A stretch of 64,000 bases of DNA from CBDDDW01 sp965226805 (GTDB lineage: Bacteria; Chloroflexota; Dehalococcoidia; Lucifugimonadales; JAGWBF01). The translations under genes were made by a program, and so were the position numbers. This document shows, piece after piece, positions 34,394-43,404 of this stretch. The stretch covers positions 310,001-374,000 of the forward strand of contig CBDDDW010000028.1 in assembly GCA_965226805.1 (NCBI GenBank), given 5' to 3'. Within the stretch, counting starts at the first letter, position 1; every line of letters starts with the position of its first letter. A model generated the notes under the pieces. The model was not told the DNA's origin. It ran no database searches and worked only from the letters and a program-made list of their open reading frames with translations.

Positions 34394-35386
34394 TTACCCT
34401 GGGAGGACGCGCCTGAAGATCGCGTTCCCCTCGCGGCGCCACATAGAGCGCAGTGTATCGCTGGCGTCCAACAGCCCCTGGAGGTTCTTGTATCGCGAGT
34501 CGCTTAGTTTAGCGGTCCCAAGCACCCTTGCGGCTTCAGCTGCCGCCTTGGAGCCGGCAATCGGACTGCCGGGTATCTTGGCCCAAACCGCGTCGATCTC
34601 CGCGTCCCAGGAGTCCCCCACCGAATCCTCCTCCCGTCCCCCGTTTCCCATCCTCTGGCTCTGGCTCAGTTCCCTTTGCCCGTCTCCTTTCAGGTGGCTC
34701 TGGCCTAGCTCCACCATTACATCTCCGCGGCCGCGAGGGCGGAGCAGCTTGACGAGCGGTGAAAAGGCGGCCAGAAATTGGGTGAAAGACTTGTATTCCA
34801 GGGTGCGAAAATCGAAGCTGGGGTCCATTCGCAAAATGGTATTGTGGAGTTTGGCTGCAAGTACCTGCCCCTGCTCGTCGACCGATGCCTCTATGGCACG
34901 CTGCAGCAGGGACCTGGCGTCCTGCTTTAGGGCGGCTTGGGCAGTCGCCGCGGGCTTTCCGTCCTCCAGGAAGATGTACCTGTCGCACGAACGGACCAGC
35001 CCCGGCGACACCACTCCCCGGCGGCCCGCGCCGATGACAGTCTTACCTGCGGATCTCAGGGCACTTACCAGGGGGATGAAATCGGTGTCCGAGGAGACGA
35101 TGACGAAGGTGTCGATAGGGGACCTGTGAAGCAAGTCAATGGCGTCTATCGCCAGGCAGATATCGCTGGCGTTCTTCCCGGAGCCGGAACTGCGAAAGTA
35201 GTGCCTTGCCTCGATGCCCATCTCCAGCATTTGGTCCCCTTTGGAGGCTGCCTTCGACCAGTCGGCGTAGGCGCGTTTTATTATGACCCGGCCTAGGTCC
35301 GAAAGCTGGTCGAACAGGGAGTGGACGGAGGAGTCTAGCCCCACGTTCTCGTAATCGATTAAGACTCCGATCTGACTCTCGGCCAA
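34394..35386 (-). CDS. NYN-domain (PIN-like) protein with OST-HTH/LOTUS domain
   Basis: 330 residues. The N-terminal NYN nuclease-like domain (about 1-135) has GVLIDYENVG, KNASDICLAIDAIDLLH, FVIVSSDTDFIPLVSALR and GVVSPGLVRSCDRYIFLE, with the conserved acidic residues of the LabA/MARF1 type. An OST-HTH/LOTUS-like RNA-binding domain follows (about 150-220: LLQRAIEASVDEQGQVLAAKLHNTI-type), then a Ser/Gly/Glu linker and a C-terminal helical part. Likely an RNA-processing or RNA-binding protein. Start is TTG 35386 behind AGGAGGTGG; there is no in-frame ATG nearby. Possibly first gene of the transcript leading to the selenoproteins. Confidence 0.85.
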   Translation of the reverse strand: MAESQIGVLIDYENVGLDSSVHSLFDQLSDLGRVIIKRAYADWSKAASKGDQMLEMGIEARHYFRSSGSGKNASDICLAIDAIDLLHRSPIDTFVIVSSDTDFIPLVSALRSAGKTVIGAGRRGVVSPGLVRSCDRYIFLEDGKPAATAQAALKQDARSLLQRAIEASVDEQGQVLAAKLHNTILRMDPSFDFRTLEYKSFTQFLAAFSPLVKLLRPRGRGDVMVELGQSHLKGDGQRELSQSQRMGNGGREEDSVGDSWDAEIDAVWAKIPGSPIAGSKAAAEAARVLGTAKLSDSRYKNLQGLLDASDTLRSMWRREGNAIFRRVLPG

Positions 35387-35708
35387 GTCGCCACCTCCTA
35401 TCGGTTCGTCGCCTCGCAGTCAGCGACCGCATCTGGGGAGTATTGCATGCCGAAAGCCCAAACTTTCGGCGATGTCTCTCTGGCTACTTACTGTCAGCCC
35501 GTTATCTATTATAAACCAGCGGGGGAGCTCCGGCATACAGACCCGCGAGCGAATTCTGTCGGCGTGGGCGCCAGCGTGTTGCCTCGAGCGCAGCAAAACC
35601 CGGCGGTTCCCGTGCCCAAATCCACTGTAATTCTACGTGAGCCATTGCTAATCTGATTGGCATGGTACCGATGAGCCCTGAACTCTCCCGTTTCAGCTGG
35701 AGGACCCT
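35387..35708. other. Intergenic region between divergent NYN and MscS genes
   Basis: About 320 bp that should hold two divergent promoters. An AT-rich patch TCTATTATAAACC near 35503-35515 could be a -10 on either strand. No convincing -35, RNA gene or coding region was seen. Confidence 0.4.
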
Positions 35709-36848
35709 ATGTGGATAGAGCCGATAATCGCGGTTTCCATCTTTGGAGCTTCGTTGATCATAGCTCTGGTGCTCAACAAGCTGCTCTTCCCCCTTGTGCT
35801 GAGGATCACCCGACGCACTCGTAGCGACGTGGACGCCAAACTGGTGGGCGCGATTCGCTTGCCCCTGACGCTGGTCCTTGTGGTGCTAGGCGCCTACCTG
35901 GCGCTTACCTTGCCGTTGGACCTAAGCCCGGAGCAACAGAGCATCGTGAACTCCGTGGGAGGCTTGCTGGTAATCTTGGTGGTGGTGGTTGGCGTGGCGT
36001 CGCTTATCTCGTATGTGGCAGAGTGGTACACAAAGAACGTGGCGCCACGTACGGAGTCGACCCTCGACCAGCGGCTGGTACCGCTGTTTCGAAGAGTAGC
36101 GGTGGGTTTGGTCTATGGGCTGGGGGCGGTGTTGACGCTGGACCAGTTGGGCATCAATATCGGCCCGCTGATTGCTGGATTGGGATTAGGCGGGCTGGCG
36201 GTGGCCCTGGCGATCCAGCCCACATTGGCGAACTTGTTTGCCGGCACCTACGTGATGACCGAGGGGGTTGTCAACTCTGGTGACTACATAGAGCTACAGG
36301 GGGGAGTTGGGGGCTACGTGGTGGACGTGGGCTGGCGGAGCACTCGCATCCGCACTTGGGGTAACAACCTGGTAATAATACCAAACTCCAAATTCGCTGA
36401 GACGATCATCACCAACTACCAGCAACCTTATCCAATGGTGAACGTTTACTTGACCTGTGGGGTGAGCTACGACAGCGATCTGTACCAGGTTGAGAAGGTC
36501 TGCCAGGAAGTGATGGACCATGTGCTGAAGACCAACGACAGCGCGGTGAAGGAGTACGGCTCGTATTTCGGCTTCGATAACTTCGGCGACTCGAACATCA
36601 ATTTCTGGCTTTTCCTTCAGGCCAAGGACCGCTTGGCCAGCTTCCTCGTCCGGTCCGACCTGGTGCAACGGCTGCACCGGCGATTCCAGGAAGAAGGGAT
36701 CTTAATTAACTACCCAGTCAGGAGCCTTAAGTTTCCCAAGGAGTGGGGGCCGGAAGAACTGGTGCGCTCGGGAATCGGACCTCAGCAGGGGCTGTCGGCC
36801 GGCCTTGCTGAGGGAGGGGACGCCGGCGGCAAAAGGACGGAACCTTGA
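35709..36848 (+). CDS. MscS-family mechanosensitive channel
   Basis: 379 residues. Three or four membrane helices: residues 5-25, ~55-75, ~85-110, and the pore helix region ~135-180 with the Gly/Ala-rich packing motif GLGLGGLAVALAIQPTLANL. The cytoplasmic beta domain follows (FAGTYVMTEGVVNSGDYIEL; RTWGNNLVIIPNSKFAETII is typical) and then the alpha/beta vestibule to about residue 345. Protects against osmotic downshock. Start ATG 35709. Monocistronic, divergent from the NYN gene. Confidence 0.93.
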   Translation: MWIEPIIAVSIFGASLIIALVLNKLLFPLVLRITRRTRSDVDAKLVGAIRLPLTLVLVVLGAYLALTLPLDLSPEQQSIVNSVGGLLVILVVVVGVASLISYVAEWYTKNVAPRTESTLDQRLVPLFRRVAVGLVYGLGAVLTLDQLGINIGPLIAGLGLGGLAVALAIQPTLANLFAGTYVMTEGVVNSGDYIELQGGVGGYVVDVGWRSTRIRTWGNNLVIIPNSKFAETIITNYQQPYPMVNVYLTCGVSYDSDLYQVEKVCQEVMDHVLKTNDSAVKEYGSYFGFDNFGDSNINFWLFLQAKDRLASFLVRSDLVQRLHRRFQEEGILINYPVRSLKFPKEWGPEELVRSGIGPQQGLSAGLAEGGDAGGKRTEP

Positions 36849-36894
36849 CCTACGACCTCTGCGAGCCATCCGGGTCGATCGGCCCGGGATCAAG

Positions 36895-37704
36895 TCATCG
36901 CGTTGACCGCTGCCTCTCTCGAATCGTTGCCACCAACACGGGCAATATCTCGCCAGAGGAACCGCAAAGCACCAGATCCGCCGCGGGGGTCAGGGAAGTC
37001 TCGTATGGATTGATCTCGACAAGGGCGGCGCCCCGGCTCTTGGCGGCCATGGGTAGGCTGGCGGCGGGGTGGACTGTGCCCGAGGTACCTATCATGAGCA
37101 TGCAATCACACCTCTCCGCCTGATCCACGCATACCGCCAGCACGTCTGGAGGTATGGGCTCGCCAAACATGACCGTGTCTATCTTCAAGGTGCCGCCGCA
37201 CTCAGGACAGCGGGGAGGTATGTCTAGAACAGGGAATCCCTCGCGGGGCAGCCGTATGCCGCAATTGAGGCAACGCAGCATGGTGCGGTTGCCGTGAATC
37301 TCAGCGACTGACAGGCTCCCGGCCCTTGTGTGCAGGTTGTCTACATTCTGGGTAATGAGACACTTCAGCAGACCCATCTTCTCCAGCTCCGCCAGGGCGT
37401 AGTGGCCTGGGTTCGGCTCCGCCGCGTCCACGGCGATCTTTAGCTCATGGGTCGGATTCCCGGGCTCATCCTCACTCCTGATGCGCTCTTCCCACCACGC
37501 TCGGGGGTCGCGGATAAAGCCTTGATAGCTAAGGGAAGTGGGCTCTCCGTAGCGGGTCTAGAGACCTCCAGGACCTCTAAACGGGGGTATCCCGCTCTCA
37601 ACCGACATTCCCGCGCCGGCGAAACCTACCAGGTGGTGAGAGGTAAGGACCAAGTCGGAAGCCTTCTGAATGGCTTCATCCAGGTCTTTGGAGATTTCGC
37701 CCAT
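36895..37704 (-). pseudogene. Sir2-family NAD-dependent protein deacylase with one amber codon
   Basis: A full-length sirtuin frame (about 269 codons) except for TAG at 37558-37560. Before it: LVGFAGAGMSVESGIPPFRG (NAD-binding GAG and FRG motifs), then GPGGL-TAG-TRYGEPTSLSYQG in the same frame. Homologues carry Trp at this spot (GGLW), so a single G-to-A change TGG to TAG is the simplest cause. Downstream are TQNVDNLHTRAG, catalytic His in IHGNRTMLRC, a four-Cys zinc site (CLNCG, CPECGG), and the NAD site MIGTSGTVHPAAS and VEINP. ATG 37704 has AAGGAGG. Otherwise undamaged, so either very recently inactivated, suppressed, or a sequence error. Confidence 0.85.
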
Positions 37705-37766
37705 GACGTTTCCTTCCTCCTTCCCGTGTGGATCGCCGCTCAATCCGATGTGAGGTGAGAGGGCAG

Positions 37767-38981
37767 TCAGTCTCCGGATCCGGCGAAGTTGGCCGGAGGC
37801 GTGACCCTGGTGACGCTTCCGCCGTCCACCTCGTAAAACGCGGCGTCCGAGATGGACCTGTTCCTTAAAGCATCAAGATCGGTGGTAGTGATGATCAATT
37901 GGTGGTACTGGCTGGCCTTCTCCAGCAAGTGATCCCTGCGGAAAGAGTCGAGCTCCGAGAGAACGTCGTCCAGCAGCAGTATTGGCCTTTCGTTGCGATG
38001 GGAGGCCAGATAAGCGGCTTCGGCCAGCCTCAGAGTTAAGGCGACGGTCCTCGCCTGGCCCCTAGAGGCGTAGGTCCCCATATTCGCCTTATTGGCGAAA
38101 AGCCTGAAATCGTCCCGGTGAGGTCCAACTGCCGTTGACCCATGGCGCAGCTCCCGGCTCCTGGAAGTGACCAGGGCTGCTTCGAATGCCCGCCTCGTAT
38201 CGTCGAGGCTTCCGACCCCAGAAGGTTCCGGTACGCTGGGTCGATATTCAACCACCAGGTCCTCTGTCCCCCCTGTGAGCTCGCTGTGTCTCTCTCGACA
38301 GAGTTCCGCCAGGCGGGCCATGGTCTCATGGCGCTGATTGACGATCCATGATCCCTCTTTCACGAGCTCATCGTCCCAGAAGGTAAGCTCGTCTTCTTGT
38401 GCCCGCCTCTCCTGCAGTAGCCTGAGGAGGCGGTTCCTTTGCTGGAGCACCCGTTGGTATCGCTGGAGTGACCTGAGATAGGGGGGATCTACCTGGGACA
38501 TCAGTATGTCCAGATAGCGCCGGCGAAGGGAGGGAGGACCCTGCACGAGGTCGATGTCTTCGGCGGTAAAAATGACCGCGTTGAGCGTCCCGACTAGCTC
38601 CGCTGCGGAGCGCTTAACTCTGCTCACCCTTATCTGTTTGCGTACCCCGAAGGGGTGGTCCCTTCCCGAAAGGGAAGTCGAGGGCGTATCCGCGGCGGGC
38701 ACGCATTGGTAGCCCACATACACCTTAAGCTTCTCATCTCGCTTCTCAATAGTGCCGCCCACTAGGGCATTGCCCTCAGCCTTGGCGGCATGCCAGTTGA
38801 CTACCTCATATTCGCTTTCCGCGCGAAACGAGCGGGCGATCGCCAACAGGTATATGGCTTCCAGGAGGCTGGTCTTGCCCTGGGCGTTCTGGCCGTAGAC
38901 GGCCACTACGCCGGGGGGCAGGTCCAGCTCCAATTGGAGGAAATTCCGAAAATTGGTGAGGCTGAGGTGCGACAGGTACAA
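37767..38981 (-). CDS. recF: DNA replication and repair protein RecF
   Basis: A 404-residue SMC-like ATPase that binds gapped DNA and loads RecA via RecOR. N-terminal LTNFRNFLQLELDLPPGVVA, Walker A YGQNAQGKTSLLEAIYLL, the RecF-type LNAVIFTAEDIDLVQGPPSL and RRRYLDILMSQ, ABC-like SRGQARTVALTLRLAEA and Walker B PILLLDDVLSELD. Somewhat longer than E. coli RecF (357) through an insert near residue 90. Start is TTG 38981. It is not next to dnaA/dnaN here, unlike many bacteria. Confidence 0.93.
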   Translation of the reverse strand: MYLSHLSLTNFRNFLQLELDLPPGVVAVYGQNAQGKTSLLEAIYLLAIARSFRAESEYEVVNWHAAKAEGNALVGGTIEKRDEKLKVYVGYQCVPAADTPSTSLSGRDHPFGVRKQIRVSRVKRSAAELVGTLNAVIFTAEDIDLVQGPPSLRRRYLDILMSQVDPPYLRSLQRYQRVLQQRNRLLRLLQERRAQEDELTFWDDELVKEGSWIVNQRHETMARLAELCRERHSELTGGTEDLVVEYRPSVPEPSGVGSLDDTRRAFEAALVTSRSRELRHGSTAVGPHRDDFRLFANKANMGTYASRGQARTVALTLRLAEAAYLASHRNERPILLLDDVLSELDSFRRDHLLEKASQYHQLIITTTDLDALRNRSISDAAFYEVDGGSVTRVTPPANFAGSGD

Positions 38982-39188
38982 CCTTGACTCCGCGCCGCTA
39001 AAGATGCTAACCGTGATTCGGCAGGCTCAAGATGAGCGAATCCCTCCCCGTTCGTGGTGAGCTCGTCGAACCACCAACGAACTGTCTACATTTTCATCTG
39101 ACTGTAGAGCCCCACCGGAGACTGAAGGCTCAGGATGGTGGAGAGCGCCCGCCGCCGTTTCAGGGCCGGGCGGGCGTGGAGAGACTGC
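38982..39188. other. Intergenic region with short repeat fragments
   Basis: About 200 bp without coding potential. It includes CCGTTCGTGGTGAGCTCGTC followed by GAACCACCAACG, an imperfect palindrome that looks like a short interspersed repeat. Confidence 0.45.
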
Positions 39189-39941
39189 CTATTGGGAAGC
39201 CTTCATGGCATCGATCTGCTCGTCGAGAGTACGCACTCCGGCGTAGTCGCTGCTGGACAGTTTATAGCACCTGTCAAGATAGAGCTGCGCAAGCTGTGCG
39301 CCCTTGGAGGACGAGTCCATGACCGCTTGAAGGAGACTGGGGATAGAGTAGTTGTCGGGCAAATATCGACCCAGCACCCGAGTTTCCTCCTCGACCTCGG
39401 CGCCCGTCCGATGGTCGTTGCCCTCGATGGCGAAGCGCAGCTTGCCCACGAGGCCAGACAGTTCCGCCAGTCTGTCCCTCTCATTCATCATGCTGTAGAG
39501 CACCTCGTTGACCGTGGAGGTGTCAGCTTCGTTCTCTTGAACGGCGTCCGCGATAACCGGCCGTACGCGGTCTGACCACAGCTGAGCGTAGTACTTTACG
39601 ACCTCTCCTGCGGCCTGCATCATTTCTGGCATATCGTAGGAGAACATTGTGCCCGCGTAAAGCAGGTCGTCGTCTCTCACTTCCGCAAGTCGGTCTAGCT
39701 CCTGGTAGCTGCCGATTTCCTCGGGCACCGGAGGCAGTGAGAACGCCGACATGTCCCCCAGTGGCTCGCTTCCCAGGTGGGAAGCGAGGAATGGGGGAAC
39801 GTACTTGGTGAAGTCCAAGGAGACGGGGAGCACTATTATGTAGGTGGCGTACACCTTATCCGGCTCCGAGCGTGTCCGAAAGTAGGCCAGGGCATGGCCC
39901 CTTGGCTTCTGAGGGTCTCCTCTCTCAAAGCTGACATCCAT
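39189..39941 (-). CDS. Hypothetical protein, partner of the PAC2-like gene
   Basis: A 250-residue soluble protein. The first ~80 residues look alpha/beta (HALAYFRTRSEPDKVYATYI, IVLPVSLDFTKYVPPFLA); the rest is strongly helical and acidic, with no membrane segment or known motif. ATG 39941. It follows the PAC2-family gene on the same strand at 210 bp. I recognise no family; it may be a Chloroflexota-specific protein. Confidence 0.65.
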   Translation of the reverse strand: MDVSFERGDPQKPRGHALAYFRTRSEPDKVYATYIIVLPVSLDFTKYVPPFLASHLGSEPLGDMSAFSLPPVPEEIGSYQELDRLAEVRDDDLLYAGTMFSYDMPEMMQAAGEVVKYYAQLWSDRVRPVIADAVQENEADTSTVNEVLYSMMNERDRLAELSGLVGKLRFAIEGNDHRTGAEVEEETRVLGRYLPDNYSIPSLLQAVMDSSSKGAQLAQLYLDRCYKLSSSDYAGVRTLDEQIDAMKASQ

Positions 39942-40151
39942 GGCGCCGGCCCTTTCAAATGTAGAGCTTCCGGGAACATTATAGTGGATAGCTTATACTT
40001 CGGCTATACCAGGGCGCGTGGAGGTGGTTTCAGGGATGGCCCGATCGATCTGGTAGGACCCTGACTTTCGTGGTGGGTGGTGTTTGTCGCTGGAAGCAGA
40101 GAAAGGCGTAGCGGTAGCGCAGTCGTTGCCCCGACGTGGGTACAAGTGCGC

Positions 40152-41057
40152 TTAGCCGGACTCTCCGGGCTCGCCGAAACGCTGGTTCATCTCGCGCAGG
40201 AAGTTTTCCACTTCGGGCGAAAGAGTTTCGGATTGAGACGCAGCTTCCTCCTGCCCTGAGACCTGGGCGTCATACCGGGACTCCATCCACTCGATCAGGG
40301 ACTGTAATTCGGGATTACGGCTCACGGTCTTGTCCAGCTCTTGGTATTGACGCTCCCCTTGTTCCTTGTCGGCTAGGTCCTCGGGTATGTCGTATATCGA
40401 AGAAAGCACCTCTAGCAGCCGCGCCGCTCCTGCGTAGTCCTGCTCGATCTGGATGTATTGGGGCAGGTGCACCATGAAATTCATGGTCTCAACTGCCGGA
40501 TCGAGCCCGGCCACACCTTCGGAGATGAGGTTCAATATGGAGGTAGGTCCCTGGTATTTGCTTTGCTGTCTGAGCAGGTTTCCGGCGTCCCCTTTTTGGG
40601 CAACTCCCCCTGTGTCACCCGTGACCAGGATGGGTTTCGTATGGGGTACAGCGTCATACATGGCCCCAAGCCTTGCGTGACGACTGATTGCCGAGTATTT
40701 GAGCACATCCAAAACCGAGTCCGCGTAGTCTTCGGCCAAGGCGTGGGGCTCGCGCAGGTGGCAGAATATCAAGTCGGGTCCATCTTCTGTCTGCACATAA
40801 TTGATGACGCTATTGGGAATGTCGATCTCCCGTCGTCCTTCCACCAAACGGATGGTCGGGCGGTACCGGGTAAAGTCGAAAAAGTTCCCCGGCCTCGCCA
40901 GCCTGCCCAGCTCTTTGGCGCCGAAGTGACGCTCCAGCCTCTCCAAGGTGATGGACACGACGCTTCCGACGTCCACCCATGGCTGTATCATAGTGAATAC
41001 GTGGGGATGCTGTAGCTGAGGGACCGGCTCGTGTATCTCAAAGGCGCCTATTCTCAT
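40152..41057 (-). CDS. PAC2-family (proteasome-assembly-chaperone-like) protein
   Basis: About 301 residues from ATG 41057 (MRIGAFEIHEPVPQL); the longer frame to 41132 runs into a MITE. The alpha/beta domain has TMIQPWVDVGSVVSITLERL, GPDLIFCHLREPHALAEDYA, TKPILVTGDTGGVA and VETMNFMVHLPQYI, consistent with the PAC2 fold, which in bacteria is usually of unknown role. The C-terminal ~80 residues are helical and acidic. No proteasome genes are present in the window. Confidence 0.75.
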   Translation of the reverse strand: MRIGAFEIHEPVPQLQHPHVFTMIQPWVDVGSVVSITLERLERHFGAKELGRLARPGNFFDFTRYRPTIRLVEGRREIDIPNSVINYVQTEDGPDLIFCHLREPHALAEDYADSVLDVLKYSAISRHARLGAMYDAVPHTKPILVTGDTGGVAQKGDAGNLLRQQSKYQGPTSILNLISEGVAGLDPAVETMNFMVHLPQYIQIEQDYAGAARLLEVLSSIYDIPEDLADKEQGERQYQELDKTVSRNPELQSLIEWMESRYDAQVSGQEEAASQSETLSPEVENFLREMNQRFGEPGESG

Positions 41058-41118
41058 GTACCTATCTTGGCAGATGTGCGCCAGTTTTTTCAAGGGGCTA
41101 TGGGGCGGGTCCGCCACA

Positions 41119-41342
41119 ATGGGGCGAGGCATGGAGCCCGTCTCATAACTACCATGAGGCAGCGCTGGTCACCCTCCTCTCCCTTGGATGGGAGAGGATT
41201 AAGGTGAGGGTGATCCTCTCATCGGCCCGTAACCGTCATTTCTAGATAGCGAGCTGCTGACTTTCGTCGGTACCCCTCATCCTAACCTTCTCCCGCCAGG
41301 GGAGAAGGGACTTCTGAGACAGGCTCCATGCGTCGCCCCTAC
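41119..41342. mobile_element. MITE-like element, copy 2 (repeat family B, inverted)
   Basis: About 224 bp, the reverse complement of the 27122-27345 copy with scattered differences. Right end CTCCATGCGTCGCCCCTA is exact; left end has GGGGCGAGGCATGGAG. It sits just upstream of the PAC2-like gene and downstream of the LLM gene, and probably carries part of that gene's 5' leader. Confidence 0.8.
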
Positions 41343-41412
41343 GTGATATCCTGGCGGCCTGCCGCTTGGTTTCGGGATCGAGAGCAAAGGGGGGACCGCC
41401 TCGCTCAGGCCG

Positions 41413-42369
41413 CTAGCCCGCGATCCGAGGCCTAACCTCTTTGGCGAACCGCTCCATGTCCTCCAGGACCCGGTCCAACTCGCTGCTTTCGAAGGCGAAG
41501 ACAAAGTGCCCCACTCCCACCTCTCGATAGCGGGCGATGTCCGACGCTATCTGTTCGGGTGCGCCCGTCAGAGTGCGCCGTGGTACGTCGTCGGGTGGGC
41601 GGAAGTCCAGGTTCGTGCTGAAGGCGACTTCCACCGCCTCCCTTGGCCGGTTGGCTGCCTCGGTCATGTCCCGCAAACGCCTGATGAGACCGGCCATCTC
41701 CTCGGGCTCCAGCTGAGCTGGCGGCCGCAATCCGATGGGAATCCAGCCGTCGCCCAACGTGGCAGCTCTCTTGATGGCGGCGTGAGTGTGACCGCCTATC
41801 CAGATGGGTGGGTGGGGTCTTTGGGCCGGCTTGGGGGAGAACTTGAACCCGGAGAACTGGTAGTGCGCCCCTTGGAACTGGGGGTCATCAGCGGTCCAGA
41901 GCTCCTTGAAGATGCGGATGTGCTCATCGGTGACCGCTCCCCTCTGCTTGAAGGTGTCCCGCCCCAGTGCCGCGAACTCCTCTTGCATCCAGCCCGCTCC
42001 TACCCCCAGAATGACTCGACCCTCAGACAGGTAGTCCAGAGTGGAGATTATTTTCGCGGTGAATATAGGCTCACGATAAGGGAGAATGAGGACATGGGTG
42101 CCCAGCTTGATGTGGTGAGTCGAGGCAGCCAGATAAGACAATAGGGCGAGGGGCTCGCAGTAAGGCTGCTCGGGATCGAATGGTGCTATACCACTGAGGG
42201 CGTAGGGATATGTGGAGGCGATTTGGGTGGGGAGAACGATGTGGTCTCCCACCCACAGGTGGTCGAAGCCCAGCTCCTCGGCGTGCGTGGCGACAATACG
42301 GAGGGTCTGCGGTGTGGCGAGCGTCCCTCTATGAGGAATGGAGCATCCGAATGTCAGTGGCATTGTCAC
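41413..42369 (-). CDS. LLM-class F420-dependent oxidoreductase
   Basis: A 318-residue luciferase-like enzyme: FGCSIPHRGTLATPQTLRIV, LGFDHLWVGDHIVLP, EGRVILGVGAGWMQEEFAAL, KPAQRPHPPIWIGGHTHAAI and the C-terminal DIARYREVGVGHFVFAF. The WVGDH and WIGGH segments are typical of F420-dependent members annotated TIGR03619-like; cofactor assignment is by resemblance. A broken paralogue (42410-43345) lies directly upstream on the same strand, so this is the surviving copy of a tandem duplication. Confidence 0.9.
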   Translation of the reverse strand: MTMPLTFGCSIPHRGTLATPQTLRIVATHAEELGFDHLWVGDHIVLPTQIASTYPYALSGIAPFDPEQPYCEPLALLSYLAASTHHIKLGTHVLILPYREPIFTAKIISTLDYLSEGRVILGVGAGWMQEEFAALGRDTFKQRGAVTDEHIRIFKELWTADDPQFQGAHYQFSGFKFSPKPAQRPHPPIWIGGHTHAAIKRAATLGDGWIPIGLRPPAQLEPEEMAGLIRRLRDMTEAANRPREAVEVAFSTNLDFRPPDDVPRRTLTGAPEQIASDIARYREVGVGHFVFAFESSELDRVLEDMERFAKEVRPRIAG

Positions 42370-42409
42370 TGTCAGGCCTCCTTAGCGGTCTTATGCCGGT
42401 TGCGGTATT

Positions 42410-43345
42410 TCATGCTATCCCGGGCCTCACCTCAGTGGCGAACCGCTCCATATTCTCCAGGACCTGCTCCAGTTCGTCCCCCTGGAAGCTGAAGACGAAG
42501 TGCTCTACTCCCACCTGCTGGTAGAGAACAATGTCCGCTCCTATCGCCTCGGCGGAGCCCGTCAAGGTGCGCCTCGCGTCGCCTGAAGAGGGATCGAAGG
42601 AGATCGTCGCGCTGAACACGACATCCACAACCTCCCGTGGCCGCCCGGCCGACTCGGAGATGTCCCTCAACCGGTCGACGAGGTTCGCCATCTCCTCGGG
42701 CTCCAGCCCAGCCGGGGGACGCAGGCCTACGGGCAGCCAGCCGTCCCCTAATGTCGCGGCCCTCTTGATGGCGGCGGCGGAATGACTCCTACCCAGATGG
42801 GTGGGTGGGGTTTCTGGACGGGTTTGGGGGAGAACTTGAACCCGGAAAACTGCGAGAACCGACCCTGGAACTGGGGGTCGTCGTGCGTCCACAGCTCCTT
42901 ATAGATGCGAATATGTTCATCCGTCACCGCCCCCCGCTGCTTGAAAGTGTCGAGCCCCAGCGCCAGGAACTCCTCTTCCATCCAGCCGACGCCCACACCC
43001 AGTATGACGCGCCCTCCTGACAGGTAGTCCAGGGTGGAGATTATTTTCGCCGTGAATATTGGCTCCCGATAGGGCAGAATGAGCACAAAGGTCCCCAGCT
43101 TGATATTTCTGGGTGCAGCCAGCGAGGTGGCTCAGCATTGTCAGAGCCTCGCAGAAGGGCCGTTCGTCGCCGAACGCTCCAGAGGCTGAATAGGGATAAG
43201 GGCTAGTTATCTGAACGGGCCGAACGAGGTGGTCTCCCACCCACAAGTGGTCGAATCCCAGCTCCTCCGCCCGTCTCGCCAGTGTACGCAACGCGTCCGG
43301 TGTGGCCAGGGCCCCCTCGTGGGGAAGTGTGCATCCGACGGTCAT
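42410..43345 (-). pseudogene. LLM-class oxidoreductase, frameshifted tandem duplicate
   Basis: A full-length paralogue of the 41413-42369 gene broken by two frameshifts. 5' part (from ATG 43345): VGCTLPHEGALATPDALRTL to LSHLAGCTQ; the frame changes near 43110-43130, continues as LILPYREPIFTAKIISTLDY to PHPPIWVG, and changes again near 42780-42795 to AAAIKRAATLGDGWLPVGLR and the C-terminus ATEVRPGIA. Each block aligns with the intact neighbour, so decay is recent. Confidence 0.85.
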
Positions 43346-43404
43346 GCTTCCTCTTCTCTCCTCTCACGCCTATTCATGTATCCGGGCGGCCGTCCAACCC
43401 CGGC

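Noticed and set aside
35447..35656. 69-aa ORF between the NYN and MscS genes
   Set aside because: No ribosome-binding site, no domain, and it occupies the region that must hold the divergent promoters.
37558..37560. Pyrrolysine at the TAG of the Sir2 gene
   Set aside because: Homologues have Trp at this site, no pyl genes are seen and many other genes here end in TAG. A nonsense change or sequence error is simpler.
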